64,000 nt of DNA from Achromobacter arsenitoxydans SY8 (GCF_000236785.1 NZ_AGUF01000064.1:86760-150759), one strand, 5' to 3'. Shown: positions 26,723 to 44,200, counted from the first letter of the stretch. Made by a program: numbers and translations. Notes: generated by a model not told the origin, from the sequence alone.

Positions 26723-26902
26723 ATGGCCAATCAAAACCAACCCGACCAACAAAAGCAGCCGCAAAAACAACAGTCCCAGGAAAACCCGAAGGACCGCGGG
26801 CAGTCGCCGGGCCAGCAGCCTGGCCAGTCCGGGCAGCAAATGGAGAAGGACCGCAATCAGCCGGGCCAGACGCCTGGCCAGCAAAACAAGACCCAGCGCT
26901 GA
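26723..26902 (+). CDS. Small Gln/Pro-rich disordered protein
   Basis: The 59-residue product is nearly all Gln, Pro, Lys, Asn, Gly and Ser, with repeating units such as QPDQQKQPQKQQ, GQQPGQSGQQ and PGQTPGQQ. It has no hydrophobic segment. AGGAG seven bases upstream, a near-perfect sigma-54 promoter and a strong terminator make it a clean single-gene unit. Composition suggests a hydrophilin-like protectant; no domain is known. Confidence 0.75.
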   Translation: MANQNQPDQQKQPQKQQSQENPKDRGQSPGQQPGQSGQQMEKDRNQPGQTPGQQNKTQR

Positions 26903-26959
26903 TGCGCTGACGGCAAGGGATGCGCGCCCCGAGCGCGTGTCCCGTGCGCAATCCTTGGC

Positions 26960-27004
26960 GGCCCCGGCCGCGTCCGCTTGGCGGCGCGACCGGGGCCGTT
27001 TTTG
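26960..27004 (+). terminator. Rho-independent terminator after the 26723 gene
   Basis: GGCCCCGG (26960-26967) pairs with CCGGGGCC (26990-26997), with CGCG pairing inside the loop, and GTTTTTG follows. It also separates this unit from the convergent trehalose/glycogen operon. Confidence 0.85.
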
Positions 27005-27038
27005 CGTCCAGGATCGTCTTGTGCGGCGGTGCGGCCTG

Positions 27039-29672
27039 CTATGCCGACAGGCAGAGCGCGGCTGGGCCGTCGCGCAGAATCTCGACCAGCGGCAGCAGCC
27101 CGCCGGCGCTGGCGCGCACGCGCCGGCCGGTCAGGGCGTCATGCAGCGACAGTCCGGAAATTCCGCCGGGCAACCGCAAGGCCGTATCGTTCCAGAAGCC
27201 GCGGGCGGCGGCGGCGTCTCCACGGGCATAGTCCGCCACCTGCAGCGCGCAATGCCGGCACGCCACGATCAGCGCATTCTGGCCGTCCTGCCGGCGCAGG
27301 AAAGCCAAGACATGGCGCGCATGGCTGCCCTCGGCCTGTACGCGCAGGAAATCCCCGCCCATGAATGGTCCGGGCAGACGCTGGCGCGCCATCAGCAGCC
27401 GGTGGATGAGCGCCTGCTTCACGGCGCCGTCGCGCCAGGCGGCCGCGGACAGGGGCATCGCCGGGTCGCGCGCGGACTCGGCCAGCAGGGCGGCGCGCAG
27501 TGTGTAGTCGACGGGACGGCGGTTGTCCGGATCGACCAGGCTCAGGTCCCACAAGTCGGCGCCCTGGTACAGGTCGGGTACGCCCGGCAGCGTGTTGCGC
27601 AGCAGGGTCTGGGTGAAACTGTTGACCATGCCCGCAGGGGCCAGCTCCATGGCAAAGCCCGCGATCGCGGCCAGCAGCTCGCGGCCGTCAGGGGCCTGCG
27701 CCAGGAAATCCAGGCACGCTTGCGCGGCCGCTTCGTAGGTGGGGTCTGGATCCGTCCAGCTCGTATGCAGCTTTGCCTCGCGCAAGGCCTTGAGCTGCCA
27801 CTGGCCGATGCGTTCCAGCCAGGTCAGGGTGAGGGCCGGATCCCGCGCGAGTCGATCCGCGTCCCATTCCGCGGGCCAGGCCCCGACAAACGTCTGAATC
27901 AGCATGTAGCGGTCGGCGCGGGTCAGGCCAGGCGGCAGCGCGTCGATCCAGTCCTGCGCAAGCCGCATCCAGCGCGCGGGCATTTCGGTCAGCGCGGCCA
28001 GGCGGGCCCGCGTGTCCTCGCCGCGCTTGTGGTCGTGCGTGGCCGTGGCCAGCATGGCTCGGGGATGTGCGCGCGCGCGGCTGGCGCAGCAGTCATGAAA
28101 GTCGTCGGCGGACAGAGAGAAAACGTCGGGCGACGCGCCCACCTCGTTGCGCGAGAGCAGAGGGCCGTATCGGTAGAAGAGCGTGTCTTCAAGCGCCTTG
28201 GCGGCCAGCGGCGGGGTCAGCTGCTGAAAGCGGCGCAGCGCCTCATGCGCGGCCGCGGGGCAGGCGCCGCCCAGCCATTCGTTCAGCTGGGCCAGCAGCG
28301 TGGCATCCGCATTGCCTTCACGCGCGGCCAGCGCGGCAGCCGCTCCGCGCGTCGCGGCGGCGCGCCAGTGCGCGTCGGCGGGGCTGCCGCCGCTGTCTTC
28401 GGCGTAGGTCCGGTAGACCGGAAAGGCCGCGAGCCACGCCGTCAGCGCGCGGTCGATGGCGGTGGCGGTCCAGTCCCGGGTGCGCAGGTCTTGCGCAGCA
28501 ATGCGCGTCAGGCTGCGGACCAGGGCCTGGCGTTCCGCAGGAAAGTGCCGGGCCAGCATCCGCATCCGGGCGGCGCGCAGTTGTTCGCCGGGTTCGCGCG
28601 GGTCGTCCGCCAGGGTTGCCCAGAACGCGCGCAGGGGCGCTTGCGCATCGGGGTCATGCAGCAGAGCTCCGGCCTGGTCCATGAAGTCGTAGCCGGTCGT
28701 GCCGTCCGTGGACCAGCGCGGGTCCAGCGTTTCGTCGTAGGCCAGGATTTTTTCGACCACCAGATACGGCCTGTCTTGGCGGAACGGCGCGGGACGGCTT
28801 GCGCCGGCTTCGCCCAGGCGGGTCGACAGCCGCCGCAGGTAAGCGCCGGGCGAGACCAGCCCGTCGATGTGGTCGATGCGCACGCCGTCCAGAATGCCCT
28901 GCGCGTACAGGCGCAGGACGAGCGCATGCGCATCGTCGAACACGGCTTCGTCTTCGACCCTTACCCCCACAAGTTCGCTGATCTCGAAGAAGCGCCGCCA
29001 GTTGATCAGGTCCGGCGCCGTCCGCCACCAGGCCAGGCGGTAGTGCTGGCGCTCTAGCAGCGCATGCAGGCGCTGGCGTGCGTCCGGGTCGGCGGGATCG
29101 TGCTCGCGCAGCCAGGCCCGCGGGTCGGCGCCGCGCGGCGCGGACGAGGCGGCCAGCGGGTAGCGCTGCCCGCCGACGTCCAGTTCCGGCTGCGCCGCGC
29201 CGGCATCCCAGCACGGCCTGATGACGCCGTGTTCCAGCGCCGCGCCATAGGGATCGGCCAGCACCGGCAGCAGCACCTTGCCCTGCAGCGTGGGGGCGGG
29301 CGGTTCCCAGTCGATGTCGAAATGCCGCGACCACGCGCTGGCCTGGCCCTGGGCAAGTACGTCGCGCCACCAGGCGTTGGACGGGTGCGCCGCCATGTGG
29401 TTGGGCACGATATCGGCGATCAGTCCCAGGCCGCGCGCGCGGCCTGCGGCCGCCAGGCGCAGCAGGGCGGGCTCGCCCCCCAGTTCGGGATTGACGACGG
29501 CATGGTCGATCACGTCATAGCCGTGCGTGGATCCGGCGCGCGCGCGCGTCACTGGCGACAGGTACAGGTGGCTGACGCCCAGGTCCGCGTAGTAGTCGAC
29601 CTGGGCGCATGCGTCGTCCAGCGTGTAGCCCGCATGCAGCTGCAGCCGGGCGGTGGCGCGCAGAGTGCTCAA
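27039..29672 (-). CDS. treY: Maltooligosyl trehalose synthase
   Basis: TreY turns the reducing-end glucose of a maltodextrin into a trehalosyl end by intramolecular rearrangement. The 877-residue GH13 protein begins with ATARLQLHAGYTLDDACAQVDYY, followed by LYLSPVTRARAGSTHGYDV, IVPNHMA, VRIDHIDGL (nucleophile Asp, about residue 265) and VEKILAYDE. The C-terminus has PDLYQGADLWDLSLVDPDNRRPVDY. The TTG start at 29672 has AGGAG six bases upstream and overlaps the malQ stop in TTGA, so translation is coupled. It is the last gene of the operon and works with TreZ at 31786. Confidence 0.94.
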   Translation of the reverse strand: MSTLRATARLQLHAGYTLDDACAQVDYYADLGVSHLYLSPVTRARAGSTHGYDVIDHAVVNPELGGEPALLRLAAAGRARGLGLIADIVPNHMAAHPSNAWWRDVLAQGQASAWSRHFDIDWEPPAPTLQGKVLLPVLADPYGAALEHGVIRPCWDAGAAQPELDVGGQRYPLAASSAPRGADPRAWLREHDPADPDARQRLHALLERQHYRLAWWRTAPDLINWRRFFEISELVGVRVEDEAVFDDAHALVLRLYAQGILDGVRIDHIDGLVSPGAYLRRLSTRLGEAGASRPAPFRQDRPYLVVEKILAYDETLDPRWSTDGTTGYDFMDQAGALLHDPDAQAPLRAFWATLADDPREPGEQLRAARMRMLARHFPAERQALVRSLTRIAAQDLRTRDWTATAIDRALTAWLAAFPVYRTYAEDSGGSPADAHWRAAATRGAAAALAAREGNADATLLAQLNEWLGGACPAAAHEALRRFQQLTPPLAAKALEDTLFYRYGPLLSRNEVGASPDVFSLSADDFHDCCASRARAHPRAMLATATHDHKRGEDTRARLAALTEMPARWMRLAQDWIDALPPGLTRADRYMLIQTFVGAWPAEWDADRLARDPALTLTWLERIGQWQLKALREAKLHTSWTDPDPTYEAAAQACLDFLAQAPDGRELLAAIAGFAMELAPAGMVNSFTQTLLRNTLPGVPDLYQGADLWDLSLVDPDNRRPVDYTLRAALLAESARDPAMPLSAAAWRDGAVKQALIHRLLMARQRLPGPFMGGDFLRVQAEGSHARHVLAFLRRQDGQNALIVACRHCALQVADYARGDAAAARGFWNDTALRLPGGISGLSLHDALTGRRVRASAGGLLPLVEILRDGPAALCLSA

Positions 29673-31789
29673 GGCCGTCTCCTGCCGGTGCGCGCGGCGT
29701 CCAGGCGCGCCTGGGCCGCGGGGTCCGCGAAGGTGGCGCGTATGCTGCGCGGCAGGCGCTGGCGCCAGTTGGGATGGGTGTCGATCGTGCCCGGCAGATT
29801 GGGCTGGTCCAGCACGCCGGCTACGTCCTCCATGGGCACGAGCAGCAGCGGGCAGGGACTGGACGACACGAAACGCAGCAGCGCCGGCAGGGGCGCCTGG
29901 CGGGGCGGGGCGGCCGCGTCGGGGTCCAGCGCCCGTGCCAGCAGCGTCCGGTCGAGGTCCCGGCCGCGCCGCAGGGTCTGCTCGTCTTCGTCCGCGCCCA
30001 GCAGGCCCAGTTTGACGCGCCAGTCGATGTCGCGCGCTTCCCACCAGCCGCGCAGCGTCGGCAGATCGTGCGTGGTGGTCATGGCGGCCGCATCGGGCGG
30101 CCAGCGGGCCGGGTCCGTGAATCCGGCGGGCGCGTCCGGCCCGGGCCTGGCGTCGGGCGCCTGGCGCATGAACCACAGCACGTTCATGCCCAGCACGCCG
30201 TTGTCCTTCAGGCGCTGGTCGAAGCCCTCGGGCACCGTGCCCAGGTTCTCGCCGATGGCGCAGGCGCGGTGCCGCCAGGATTCCAGTGCGGCAAGGGCCA
30301 GCAGCGCGTCTAGCGGATAGCGCAGGTAGGCGCCGTCGGCAGACGATGCGCGGTCCGGCACCAGCCAGAGCCGGGCCATGCCCAGGATGTGATCAATGCG
30401 CACGCCGCCGGTGTGCGCAAGGCTGGCGCGCAGCATGTCGATGAAAGCGCGGTAGCCGTTCAACTGCAGCGCGCGCGGCGAAAACGCCGTCAGGCCCCAG
30501 TTCTGGCCCTGCGGGTTGTAGATGTCGGGCGGCGCACCGACCGACATGCGCGGCATCAGGTCAGCCTGCCGGCTCCAGGCATGGCTGCCGTCCGGGCTGT
30601 CGCCGACAGCCAGGTCCGCAAGCAGCCCCAGCCGCATGCCGGCCTCGCGCCCCGCGGCATGGGCCGCCGCCAGGCTTTCGGCGGCCAGCCATTGGGCGAA
30701 CTGGTGGAAGTCGACCTCCTGGGCGTGCGCCTGGGCGTAGCGCTTGACGTCGGCCGACGCCGGGTCGCGCAGGCTTGCGGGCCACTGCGGCCAGGGTTGC
30801 ACCGCGCCGCCGGGCGCCTGGTGCGCCGCGTGCAGGGCTTCGAACACCGCGTGGTCGCGCAGCGCCTGCCCCTGCGCCGCGCAGAAGCGCGCGTAGCGCT
30901 GGCGCAGCGCGGGCGGCGCGCCGCCGGCGAACTGCCGGTGCAGGGCGCGCAACAGCCGCAGGCGTATCTCGGCGGCTGCCGGCCAGTCGATCAGGTCCCG
31001 GCTGTCCAGCGCATTCAGCGTATCCGGATCGGCGTCCGCCAGCGCCCGCGTCATCGCGTCATGGCCCAGCACCGCGGCCGGCGCGGCGTAAAGGATATTG
31101 AGGAACAGGCGGCTGGACGGCGAGTAGGGACTGCAGCGCCCGGGCTGGGCGGCGAACATGGCGTGCACCGGACTGATGGCCAACATGTCCGCGCCTTGCC
31201 CGGCCGCGGCCACCGCCAGTTCGCGCAGCGCGGCGAAGTCGCCGAATCCGTGCGTGCGCGGCAGCGCCCCGTTGGCGTCCTGCCGCAGGCTGTACACCTG
31301 GGCGCCGATGCCCCAGCAACGCGGGTCGCCCGCGCCGGTCAGTTCCGCGAGACTGGGCGCGCGCTGGGGGGCGACCGCCAGCAGCGTGTCGCCCGACGCC
31401 AGGGACAGGCGGTGATAGCCGGGTTCGTCCGGCGCGACCAGGTAGGGCTGGCCATCCGCGCCGGCGCGGATGTCGCCGTCGATGACATCCCCGGATTCGC
31501 AGGCGATGCGGTAGGGGCCGCCGGCCTCGCGCGGCAGCGCGGCCTTGCCGTTGACGCGGGCGATCAGCAGGGGCGGCAGCGCGTCGGCCGCCTGCGCGGC
31601 CAGGCGCTGGCGGCTGTCGCGGATGTCTTGCGCGCCGGCCGCCGGCAGGCCCAGCGCGGTCAACAGCGCGCGCAGCGTGTCGGGCGCCACCCGCCGCGGC
31701 TGCTGGCGGGCATCCGTCCAATGCTCGGCGATGCCCGCCTCCAGGGCCAGCGCCGACAGGGCGGCGTCCTCGGCGCTGGCGCCATTCAT
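29669..31789 (-). CDS. malQ: 4-alpha-glucanotransferase (amylomaltase)
   Basis: MalQ moves glucan segments between maltooligosaccharides, which recycles short chains released by GlgX or TreZ. The 706-residue protein has an N-terminal beta-domain of about 150 residues and then the GH77 catalytic barrel. Visible are SPVHAMFAAQPGRCSPYSPSSR, GLLADLAVGDSPDG, GVRIDHILGMARLW (nucleophile Asp, about 466), IGENLGTVPEGF (acid Glu) and TTHDLPTLRGWW. It overlaps treZ by four bases (ATGA) and treY by four bases (TTGA). GAGGAG precedes the ATG. Confidence 0.94.
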   Translation of the reverse strand: MNGASAEDAALSALALEAGIAEHWTDARQQPRRVAPDTLRALLTALGLPAAGAQDIRDSRQRLAAQAADALPPLLIARVNGKAALPREAGGPYRIACESGDVIDGDIRAGADGQPYLVAPDEPGYHRLSLASGDTLLAVAPQRAPSLAELTGAGDPRCWGIGAQVYSLRQDANGALPRTHGFGDFAALRELAVAAAGQGADMLAISPVHAMFAAQPGRCSPYSPSSRLFLNILYAAPAAVLGHDAMTRALADADPDTLNALDSRDLIDWPAAAEIRLRLLRALHRQFAGGAPPALRQRYARFCAAQGQALRDHAVFEALHAAHQAPGGAVQPWPQWPASLRDPASADVKRYAQAHAQEVDFHQFAQWLAAESLAAAHAAGREAGMRLGLLADLAVGDSPDGSHAWSRQADLMPRMSVGAPPDIYNPQGQNWGLTAFSPRALQLNGYRAFIDMLRASLAHTGGVRIDHILGMARLWLVPDRASSADGAYLRYPLDALLALAALESWRHRACAIGENLGTVPEGFDQRLKDNGVLGMNVLWFMRQAPDARPGPDAPAGFTDPARWPPDAAAMTTTHDLPTLRGWWEARDIDWRVKLGLLGADEDEQTLRRGRDLDRTLLARALDPDAAAPPRQAPLPALLRFVSSSPCPLLLVPMEDVAGVLDQPNLPGTIDTHPNWRQRLPRSIRATFADPAAQARLDAARTGRRRP

Positions 31790-33572
31790 GCGGGCTCCTC
31801 AAGCAGCCAGACGGTGCAGTCGGGACACAGTTCACCCCGCGCCAGGGCGTCGCGGCCGCCGGCCAGGGACTCGAACAGCAAGGTGGCGTAAACATCCGGC
31901 CCGGGCATCAGGGCTGCGGGCACGGGCTGCGGCTCGGGTCCCAGATTGGCGTAGAGCGTCAGGCGCGCGCCATCGGCCAGTTCCCATCGGGCATAGACGG
32001 CGCGATCGCCCACCGCCGCGGCGCCGAGGCTGGCGGCGCCCGCCAGGCGCGGCGCGATCAGGCGCGCGCGCAGTTGCAGCAACGCGGTGTAATCGCGCAG
32101 CCAGTCCGCGCTCTCGGCGTGTTCGTCCCAGGGGGCGCTGGCGAGATAGGTGGCGGGATCGTTCGGGTCGGGCAGCGGCGCGGCCGGCGTATCGCCCGAA
32201 AACTCCGGAAACGCCGCGAATTCTCGCTGCCGGCCGTCGCGCACGGCCTGCGCCAGCGCGGGATCCGTGTGGCTGGTGAAGTACAGGAACGGCGAATGGG
32301 CGCCCAGTTCTTCGCCCATGAAGATCAGGGGAATCTGCGGCGCCAGCAGTTGCAGCGCCACGGCAGCCCGCAGCCGCGGACCGCTGTCGACCAGGCTGGT
32401 CAGCCGTTCGCCCCGGGCGCGGTTGCCGGTCTGGTCGTGATTCTGCAGGAACAGCACGAAGGCGGTGGGGGGCAATGCCGCGCTGGGTTCGCCACGCGGT
32501 TGGCCGCCGCGATAGGGTGAGGGCTGGCCCTGGTACAGCCAGCCTTCGGCCAGACAGCGCGCGAGCGCCTGCGCGGGCTCCGTGCAATAGTCGGCGTAGT
32601 ACCCGCGCGTCTCGCCCGTCAGCAGGTGATGCAGCACGTGGTGCGCGTCGTCGTTCCACTGCGCATCGAAATCCCCCTGGAGCAGGCTGGCGCGGTTGTC
32701 GTCGTTCTCGACCACCAGATGCACGTGGCGTTCGGCCGACACGCGGTCGCGCACGTAGCGCGCCAGCTCGTGCAGCCATTCGTGCCCGGCGATCGCGTGC
32801 ACCGCGTCCAGCCGCAGGCCGTCGAAGCGGTACTCGGTCAGCCAGTACAGGGCGTTTTCCTTGAAGAACGCGCTGACGGCGGGCAGGCGGAAGTCGATGG
32901 CGTCGCCCCACGGCGTGTCCACGTCGGACCGGAAAAACGGGGCGGCGTAGCGCGCAAGATAATTGCCGTCCGGACCGAAATGGTTGTAGACCACGTCCAG
33001 CATGACGCCCATGCCCAGCGCGTGCGCGCCGTCGATCAGGCGCTTCAGGTCATCGGGCGTGCCGTAGGCGGTGTCGGGCGCGTACGGCAGGACGCCGTCG
33101 TAGCCCCAGTTGCGCTCACCCGGAAAGTCGGCGATGGGCATGAGTTCGACCATGGTGACGCCCATGGCCGCAAGCGCAGGCAGGCGCGCCAGCAGGCCCT
33201 TGAAGCCGCCGGCCAGGCCGGCATGGACTTCGTACAGCACGGTATCTTCCCAGGGCCGGCCGGCCCATTCCGGATGGCGCCAGCGGTACGCGCCGGGCGG
33301 CGCGGGTACGATGCTGTCGCCGTGGACGTCGCCGTCCTGCAGGCGCGAGGCCGGATCGGGGATCACGGTATCCGCATCGAGCCGGTAGTGGTAACGGGCG
33401 CCAGGCGGGCAGTCCACATCGGCCTGCGCGTAGCCGTCGGGGTCGGGATGCAGCGGGATCGGCGGGTGGCCCTGGACCTCCAGCGCCAGCCCGGGCGGGG
33501 CGCTGGGCGCCCAGATGCGGAATCGCGTCACGCCGCTGTCCAGCGGCGTCGCGCCGAAGGACCAGGACGTCG

Positions 33573-33576
<4 letters not shown>
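31786..33576 (-). CDS. treZ: Maltooligosyltrehalose trehalohydrolase
   Basis: TreZ cuts the trehalosyl end made by TreY, releasing free trehalose. The 596-residue protein has an N-terminal carbohydrate-binding beta-domain (GVTRFRIWAPSAP), then the GH13 barrel with MPIADFPGERNWGYDGV, DVVYNHFGPDGNYL, GLRLDAVHAI (Asp nucleophile, about 253), LVVENDDNR (Glu) and FLQNHDQTGNRARGERL. The closing beta-domain has IPLIFMGEELGAHSPFLYFTSH. It overlaps both neighbours by four bases, so it is translated in concert with glgX and malQ. Confidence 0.94.
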
Positions 33577-35684
<2,108 letters not shown>

Positions 35685-35688
35685 GGAT

Positions 35689-37889
35689 TCAGCCTTCATG
35701 CATCAGATAAAGGGTGGACAGGGGCGGCAGGGTCAGGGACAGGGCCTGGGGCTGGCCGTGGGCGGCCATGTCGCCAGTGGCGGCGCCGCCCTGGTTGCCT
35801 TGGCCGGAGCCGCCGTAATGCGAGGCGTCGGTGTTCAGCAGTTCGGTCCAGCGACCGGCTAGCGGCACGCCGATGCGGTAGTCGTGGCGGGCGACGGGCG
35901 TGAAATTGGATACCGCCAGCATATGCCTTTGGCCGTCGGTGCGCACGAACGCCACCACGCTGTTCTGCGAGTCGTCCAGGATCGTCCAGGCGAAGCCGGC
36001 GGGGTCGGCGTCCAGCGCGTGCAGCGCCGGCTCCCGGGCGTACAGGCGGTTCAGGTCGGCAACCAGCCGCTGCATGCCCAGGTGGCCCGGGTGGTCCAGC
36101 AGATTCCAGTCCAGCGTCGCGTCGTGGTTCCATTCTGCGGGCTGGGCAAGTTCTCCGCCCATGAACAGCAGCTTCTTGCCGGGATGCGCCCACATGAAAC
36201 CCAGGTAGGCGCGCAGGTTCGCCAGCCTGGCCGGCGCGTCGCCCGGCATCTTGCCCAGCAGCGATCCCTTGCCGTGCACCACTTCGTCGTGCGACAGCGG
36301 CAGGATGAAGCGTTCGCTGTACGCATACACCATGCCGAAGGTGATGTCGTGATGGTGGTAGCGCCGGTGGATGGGATCCTGCGCCAGATAGCGCAGCGTG
36401 TCGTGCATCCAGCCCATGTTCCACTTGTAGTGGAAGCCCAGGCCGCCTTCCTGCACGGGGGCCGTCACGCCGGGCCACGCGGTCGATTCCTCGGCCACCA
36501 TGATGGCGTCGGGGCACTCCGCGCGCACCGTGCCGTTGAGCTCCTGCAGGAACTGCACGGCCTCCAGGTTCTCGCGGCCGCCGTAGCGGTTGGGGATCCA
36601 TTCGCCCGGCTGGCGGCTGTAGTCCCGGTACAGCATCGAGGCCACGGCGTCCACGCGCAGGCCGTCGATGTGGAAGCGGCGCAGCCAATGGATCGCGCTG
36701 GCGATCATGAAGGCCTTCACCTCGTTGCGGCCCAGGTTGTAGACCATGGTGTGCCAGTCGGGGTGATAGCCCTCGCGCGGATCCTCGTATTCGTACAGCG
36801 AGGTGCCGTCAAAGGCCGCCAGGCCGTGCGGGTCGTCCGGAAAGTGGGCCGGCACCCAGTCCAGGATCACGCCGATACCGGCCGCGTGGCAGCGGTCTAT
36901 GAAGCGGGCGAACGCCTCCGGCGGGCCATGCCGCGCGGTGGGCGCGAACATGCCCAGGGGCTGGTAGCCCCAGGAGCCGCCGAAAGGATGCTCCATGATG
37001 GGCATCAGCTCGATATGCGTGAAGCCCAGGGCGCGCACGTAGGGCGGCAGCTTGTCGGCCAGCTGGTCCCAGAGGCAGCGCGCCGGATCGCGCACGGCCC
37101 AGGACCCCGCATGGAGTTCGTAGATGGACAGCGGGGCGGCGGGCGACTGCCGCGCGCCGCGCTCGCGCATCCAGGCCGCGTCGTTCCAGGCATAGGGCGC
37201 GGGGTCGTCCACCACCGACGCCGTGGCGGGCGCCTCTTCGCAGCGGCGCGCCATGGGGTCCGCCTTCATGAACTGGCGTCCCGCGCGGTCGGTGATGGCG
37301 AACTTGTAGCGGTCGCCGGGCTGCAGGCCGGGGATGAAGATCTCCCACACGCCGGCGGCATGGCGCAGCCGCATGCCATGGCGCCGGGCGTCCCAGCCGT
37401 TGAAGTCGCCGGCCACGGCGACGCGGCGCGCGTTCGGCGCCCAGACCGCACAGCGCAGGCCCGCCACGCCGTCCACCTCGGTCAGGTGCGCGCCCAGCGC
37501 CTCGCCAGCTTCACGCCAGGATCCTTGGGCCAGGCGCTGCAGCGTGGCTTCGTCCAGCAGGGCGCCGAAGGCGTACGGGTCCGCCGTAACCTGTTCGGCG
37601 GCGGGCCAGCGGATGGCCAGGCGGTACGATGCGCCGTCGCCCGGCTGGGCGTAGGGCGCCCGGCCCACGTAAAGCCCTTGTCCCTGTTCGTGCAGCGACG
37701 TGCGGGCGCCGTCCGGGTCCAGCACGTCCACGGCCTGCGCGCCCGGCACGTAGACGCGCAGCCAGCCGTCGTGCGGACCCAGCACCGCGAAGGGATCATC
37801 GTGCAGGCCGCAGGCCAGGGCGGTCAGTTCCAAGGCGTCGATCCGGCCCTCGGGCGCGGCGCCGGTTGCGGGGGAGGCAAGCGCATCGC

Positions 37890-37893
<4 letters not shown>
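35689..37893 (-). CDS. glgB: 1,4-alpha-glucan branching enzyme
   Basis: GlgB introduces alpha-1,6 branches into the glucan made by GlgE and GlgA. The 734-residue protein has the two N-terminal domains of full-length GlgB (about 1-230; [31 protein letters not shown]). The GH13 barrel has [49 protein letters not shown] (Asp, about 415), [14 protein letters not shown] (Glu, about 464) and [14 protein letters not shown]. The start overlaps the treS stop in ATGA, with GAAGGG upstream. Confidence 0.95.
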
Positions 37894-41266
<3,373 letters not shown>

Positions 41267-41270
<4 letters not shown>

Positions 41271-44200
41271 CCATGCAGCGACAGGCGCCACACGCGATAG
41301 GGTTGATCGGGCGACAGCGTCAGCGCGCGGGTCTTCTCATGCCAGGTCTCGCGGCTTTCGGTCAGGAGATCTTCGGCGGCCAGCTCGCCGGCGTCGGCCT
41401 GGCCGAACAGCCAGAAGGGCGCCTCGATGCGGGCGGGCTGGGGCTGGAACGGGTCCAGGCTGATGGCCGCGAGCACCACGTTGCCGTGCCCGGGCGTCGA
41501 TTTGTAGAAGGCCAGCACGCGGTCGTTGCCGCTGTCGGCCAGGGTCAGGCCGCGATGCGTCTGCAGCGCGGGATTGGCGCGTCGGATCTGGTTCAGGCGG
41601 GTGATCTCGGCGCGTATGTTGCCGGGAGCATGCCAGTCGCGCTGGCGCAGTTCGTACTTTTCGGAGTCCAGGTACTCCTCTTTGCCGGGCAGGGGCGCGC
41701 CCTCGCACAGCTCGAAGCCGCTGTACATGCCCCACAGCCCGGAACCCAGGGCGGCCAGCGCCGCCCGTATCAGGAAGCCCGGCCGTCCCGAGGTCTGCAG
41801 GAAGAAGGGGTTGATGTCCGGCGTGTTCACAAAGAAGTGCGGGCGGAAGAAATCGGCCGCCGGCGGCGACGAGATCTCTTCCAGGTAGGCCTGCAGCTCC
41901 GCCTTTTCGTTGCGCCAGGTGAAGTAGGTGTAGGACTGCGTGAAGCCGATCTTCGCCAGCCGGTACATCATCTTCGGCCGCGTGAAGGCTTCGGACAGGA
42001 AGATGACGTCCGGGTGCTGCGCGTGGACCTCGCCGATCAGCCATTGCCAGAAGGGCAGCGGCTTGGTGTGTGGATTGTCCACGCGGAAGATGCGCACCCC
42101 GTGGCTGACCCAGAACAGCACCACATCCCGCAGTGCGCGCCACAGGCCGAGCTTGCGCCCGCGCCGCGCCTGCGCGCCATAGAAGGCGACGTTGACGATG
42201 TCCTCGTACTTCTTCGGCGGATTCTCGGCATAGCGCAGCGATCCGTCCGGGCGCCACGAGAACCATTCGGGATGCCGCGCCAGCCACGGGTGGTCGGGGG
42301 AACACTGGATGGCGAAATCCAGGGCGATCTCCATGCCGTGGCGGGCGGCCGCGTCCACCAGCTTCAGGAAATCCGGCAGCGTGCCTAGCTGGGGCTCGAT
42401 GGCGTCGTGCCCGCCGCTCGCCGCACCGATGGCGTAGGGGCTGCCGACGTCGCCCGGCTCGGCGCGCAGGCTGTTGTTGCGGCCCTTGCGATTGCGTTGT
42501 CCGATGGGATGGATGGGCGGCAGGTAGAGCACGTCGAAGCCCATCTCGCGCACGTCCGGCAGCCGGTCGATCACATCGTCGAACGTGCCGTGGCGGCCGG
42601 GCTCGGCCGCCTGCGACCGCGGGAACAGTTCGTACCAGCTTGAATGGCAAGCCTCGCTTCTGTCCACCCACACGGGGTAGGCGGCGGGACTGACCGCTTC
42701 GAACGGTCGGTCGTCCAGGTCGCGCATGGCTTTCGCAAGGGCGGGGTCCAGCAGGGCGGCCACCTGTTCCAGCGTGGGCGGCACGGGCGCGGCCAGATCG
42801 GCGTCGGCGAAGGCTGCCAGCGCCTGCTGCACCGGCTCCGCATCCGCGCCGGCGGGCGTGCCCGTCTGCGCGCGCGCCAGGGCCTCGCGCAACAGCGCCA
42901 GGCCTTCGTGCACTTCCAGCGTCAGATCGCGGCCGGCCTGATGCTTCAGTTCGATGTCGTGGCTGAAGGTATGCCACGCGTCGAACCACGCGGCGACCAC
43001 GAACTCGTGCGCGCCGACGCGGCGCGGCCGGAAGGCCGCCTCCCAGCGGTCATTCATGCCGCGCGTCATCGGCGTCGTGCGCCAGCGCGATTCGTCCTTG
43101 GCGCGCCAGCGCAGTTCGGCGGCGATCTGGTCGTGGCCGTCCATGAAGATGTCCGCCTGCACCACGATGCGCGCATGCGGGATGCTCTTGACGGGAAAAG
43201 CGCCGCCATCGACCGCCGGGCTGACGTTTTCCAGCGCGATGCGCTGGTTCGCCGCGTCGTCCGCGCGCGTCCGGTGCCGGCTCGCCGCGTCGCGCACCGG
43301 CTGCGTGGGCTCAAGCATCAGCATGGCGCAGCCGCCGGGCGGCAGGTCGTGCCCCTGGGCCAGCAGGCCGTCGGGCGGGGTGTACGGCACGAGATCCGCC
43401 GCGGGCAGCAGCGGCGCCAGCGCGTCCCAGTCCAGCGCGGCTGCACGCGTATCCGACGGGTTGATCGCCAGCGCGGCGGTCGCGCCCTGGCCGGTGTCGC
43501 GCAGCAGCGCCGTGCCGCCGCCGTCGCGGCCGCCCAGCATCCGTAGCGGGCCGTGCGGGCGCGATTCGGCAAGCCAGCGCAGCGCGGACTCCACGCCCGG
43601 CAGGCGGCGTTCCGCCTCGTCGTCCAGCATGATCCCGTCGCCGCTCATCGCGGCGCTCCAAAGTGCTCGCAGGCCGTCGGTCTCGGGCCGCGCGGTTCCC
43701 GATCGGGGCGGCGCGGCGATCACGCTGCCGATCGCGCGCAGCCTGGCGTCTTCCTCGGCCAGCCAGGACGATTTGAAATCCCACCACGGCAGGGACGAGA
43801 ACGCCGCATCGAAGCCCGCATCGCGCAGGGCCGCCAGTTCCGCCGGCGACAGGCCGGGCGTCCAAGCCAGCAATTGCACATCGGGCCGCTGCGCGCGCAG
43901 GGCGGCCCCCAGTTCACGCCAGGCGGCCGCGGGCAGGCGCTGCGGCGCCTGGAACACCAGGCCGTCCACGCCGTTGGCGGTCCAGCGCAGCAGGCGTTCG
44001 GTCCAGGCGGCCAGGAATCCGGGCGGCAAGGGACCGTCGTGCAGGTGCAGGACACTGCGCGCCTCGGCCGACAGGCGCGGGTCGCGCGCAGGGTCTTCAT
44101 GGCGCGACTGATACCAGCCCGGGGCCGCGGTGCTCGGCACGGCGTCCCGCGCGCACCGGTCCAGGATCACATCCACGTACAGTCCCAGGCGGTGCGCGGA

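Noticed and set aside
26442-29057. Plus-strand open frame of 871 codons opposite treY
   Set aside because: Antisense shadow of a clear GH13 gene; low-complexity translation with no motif.
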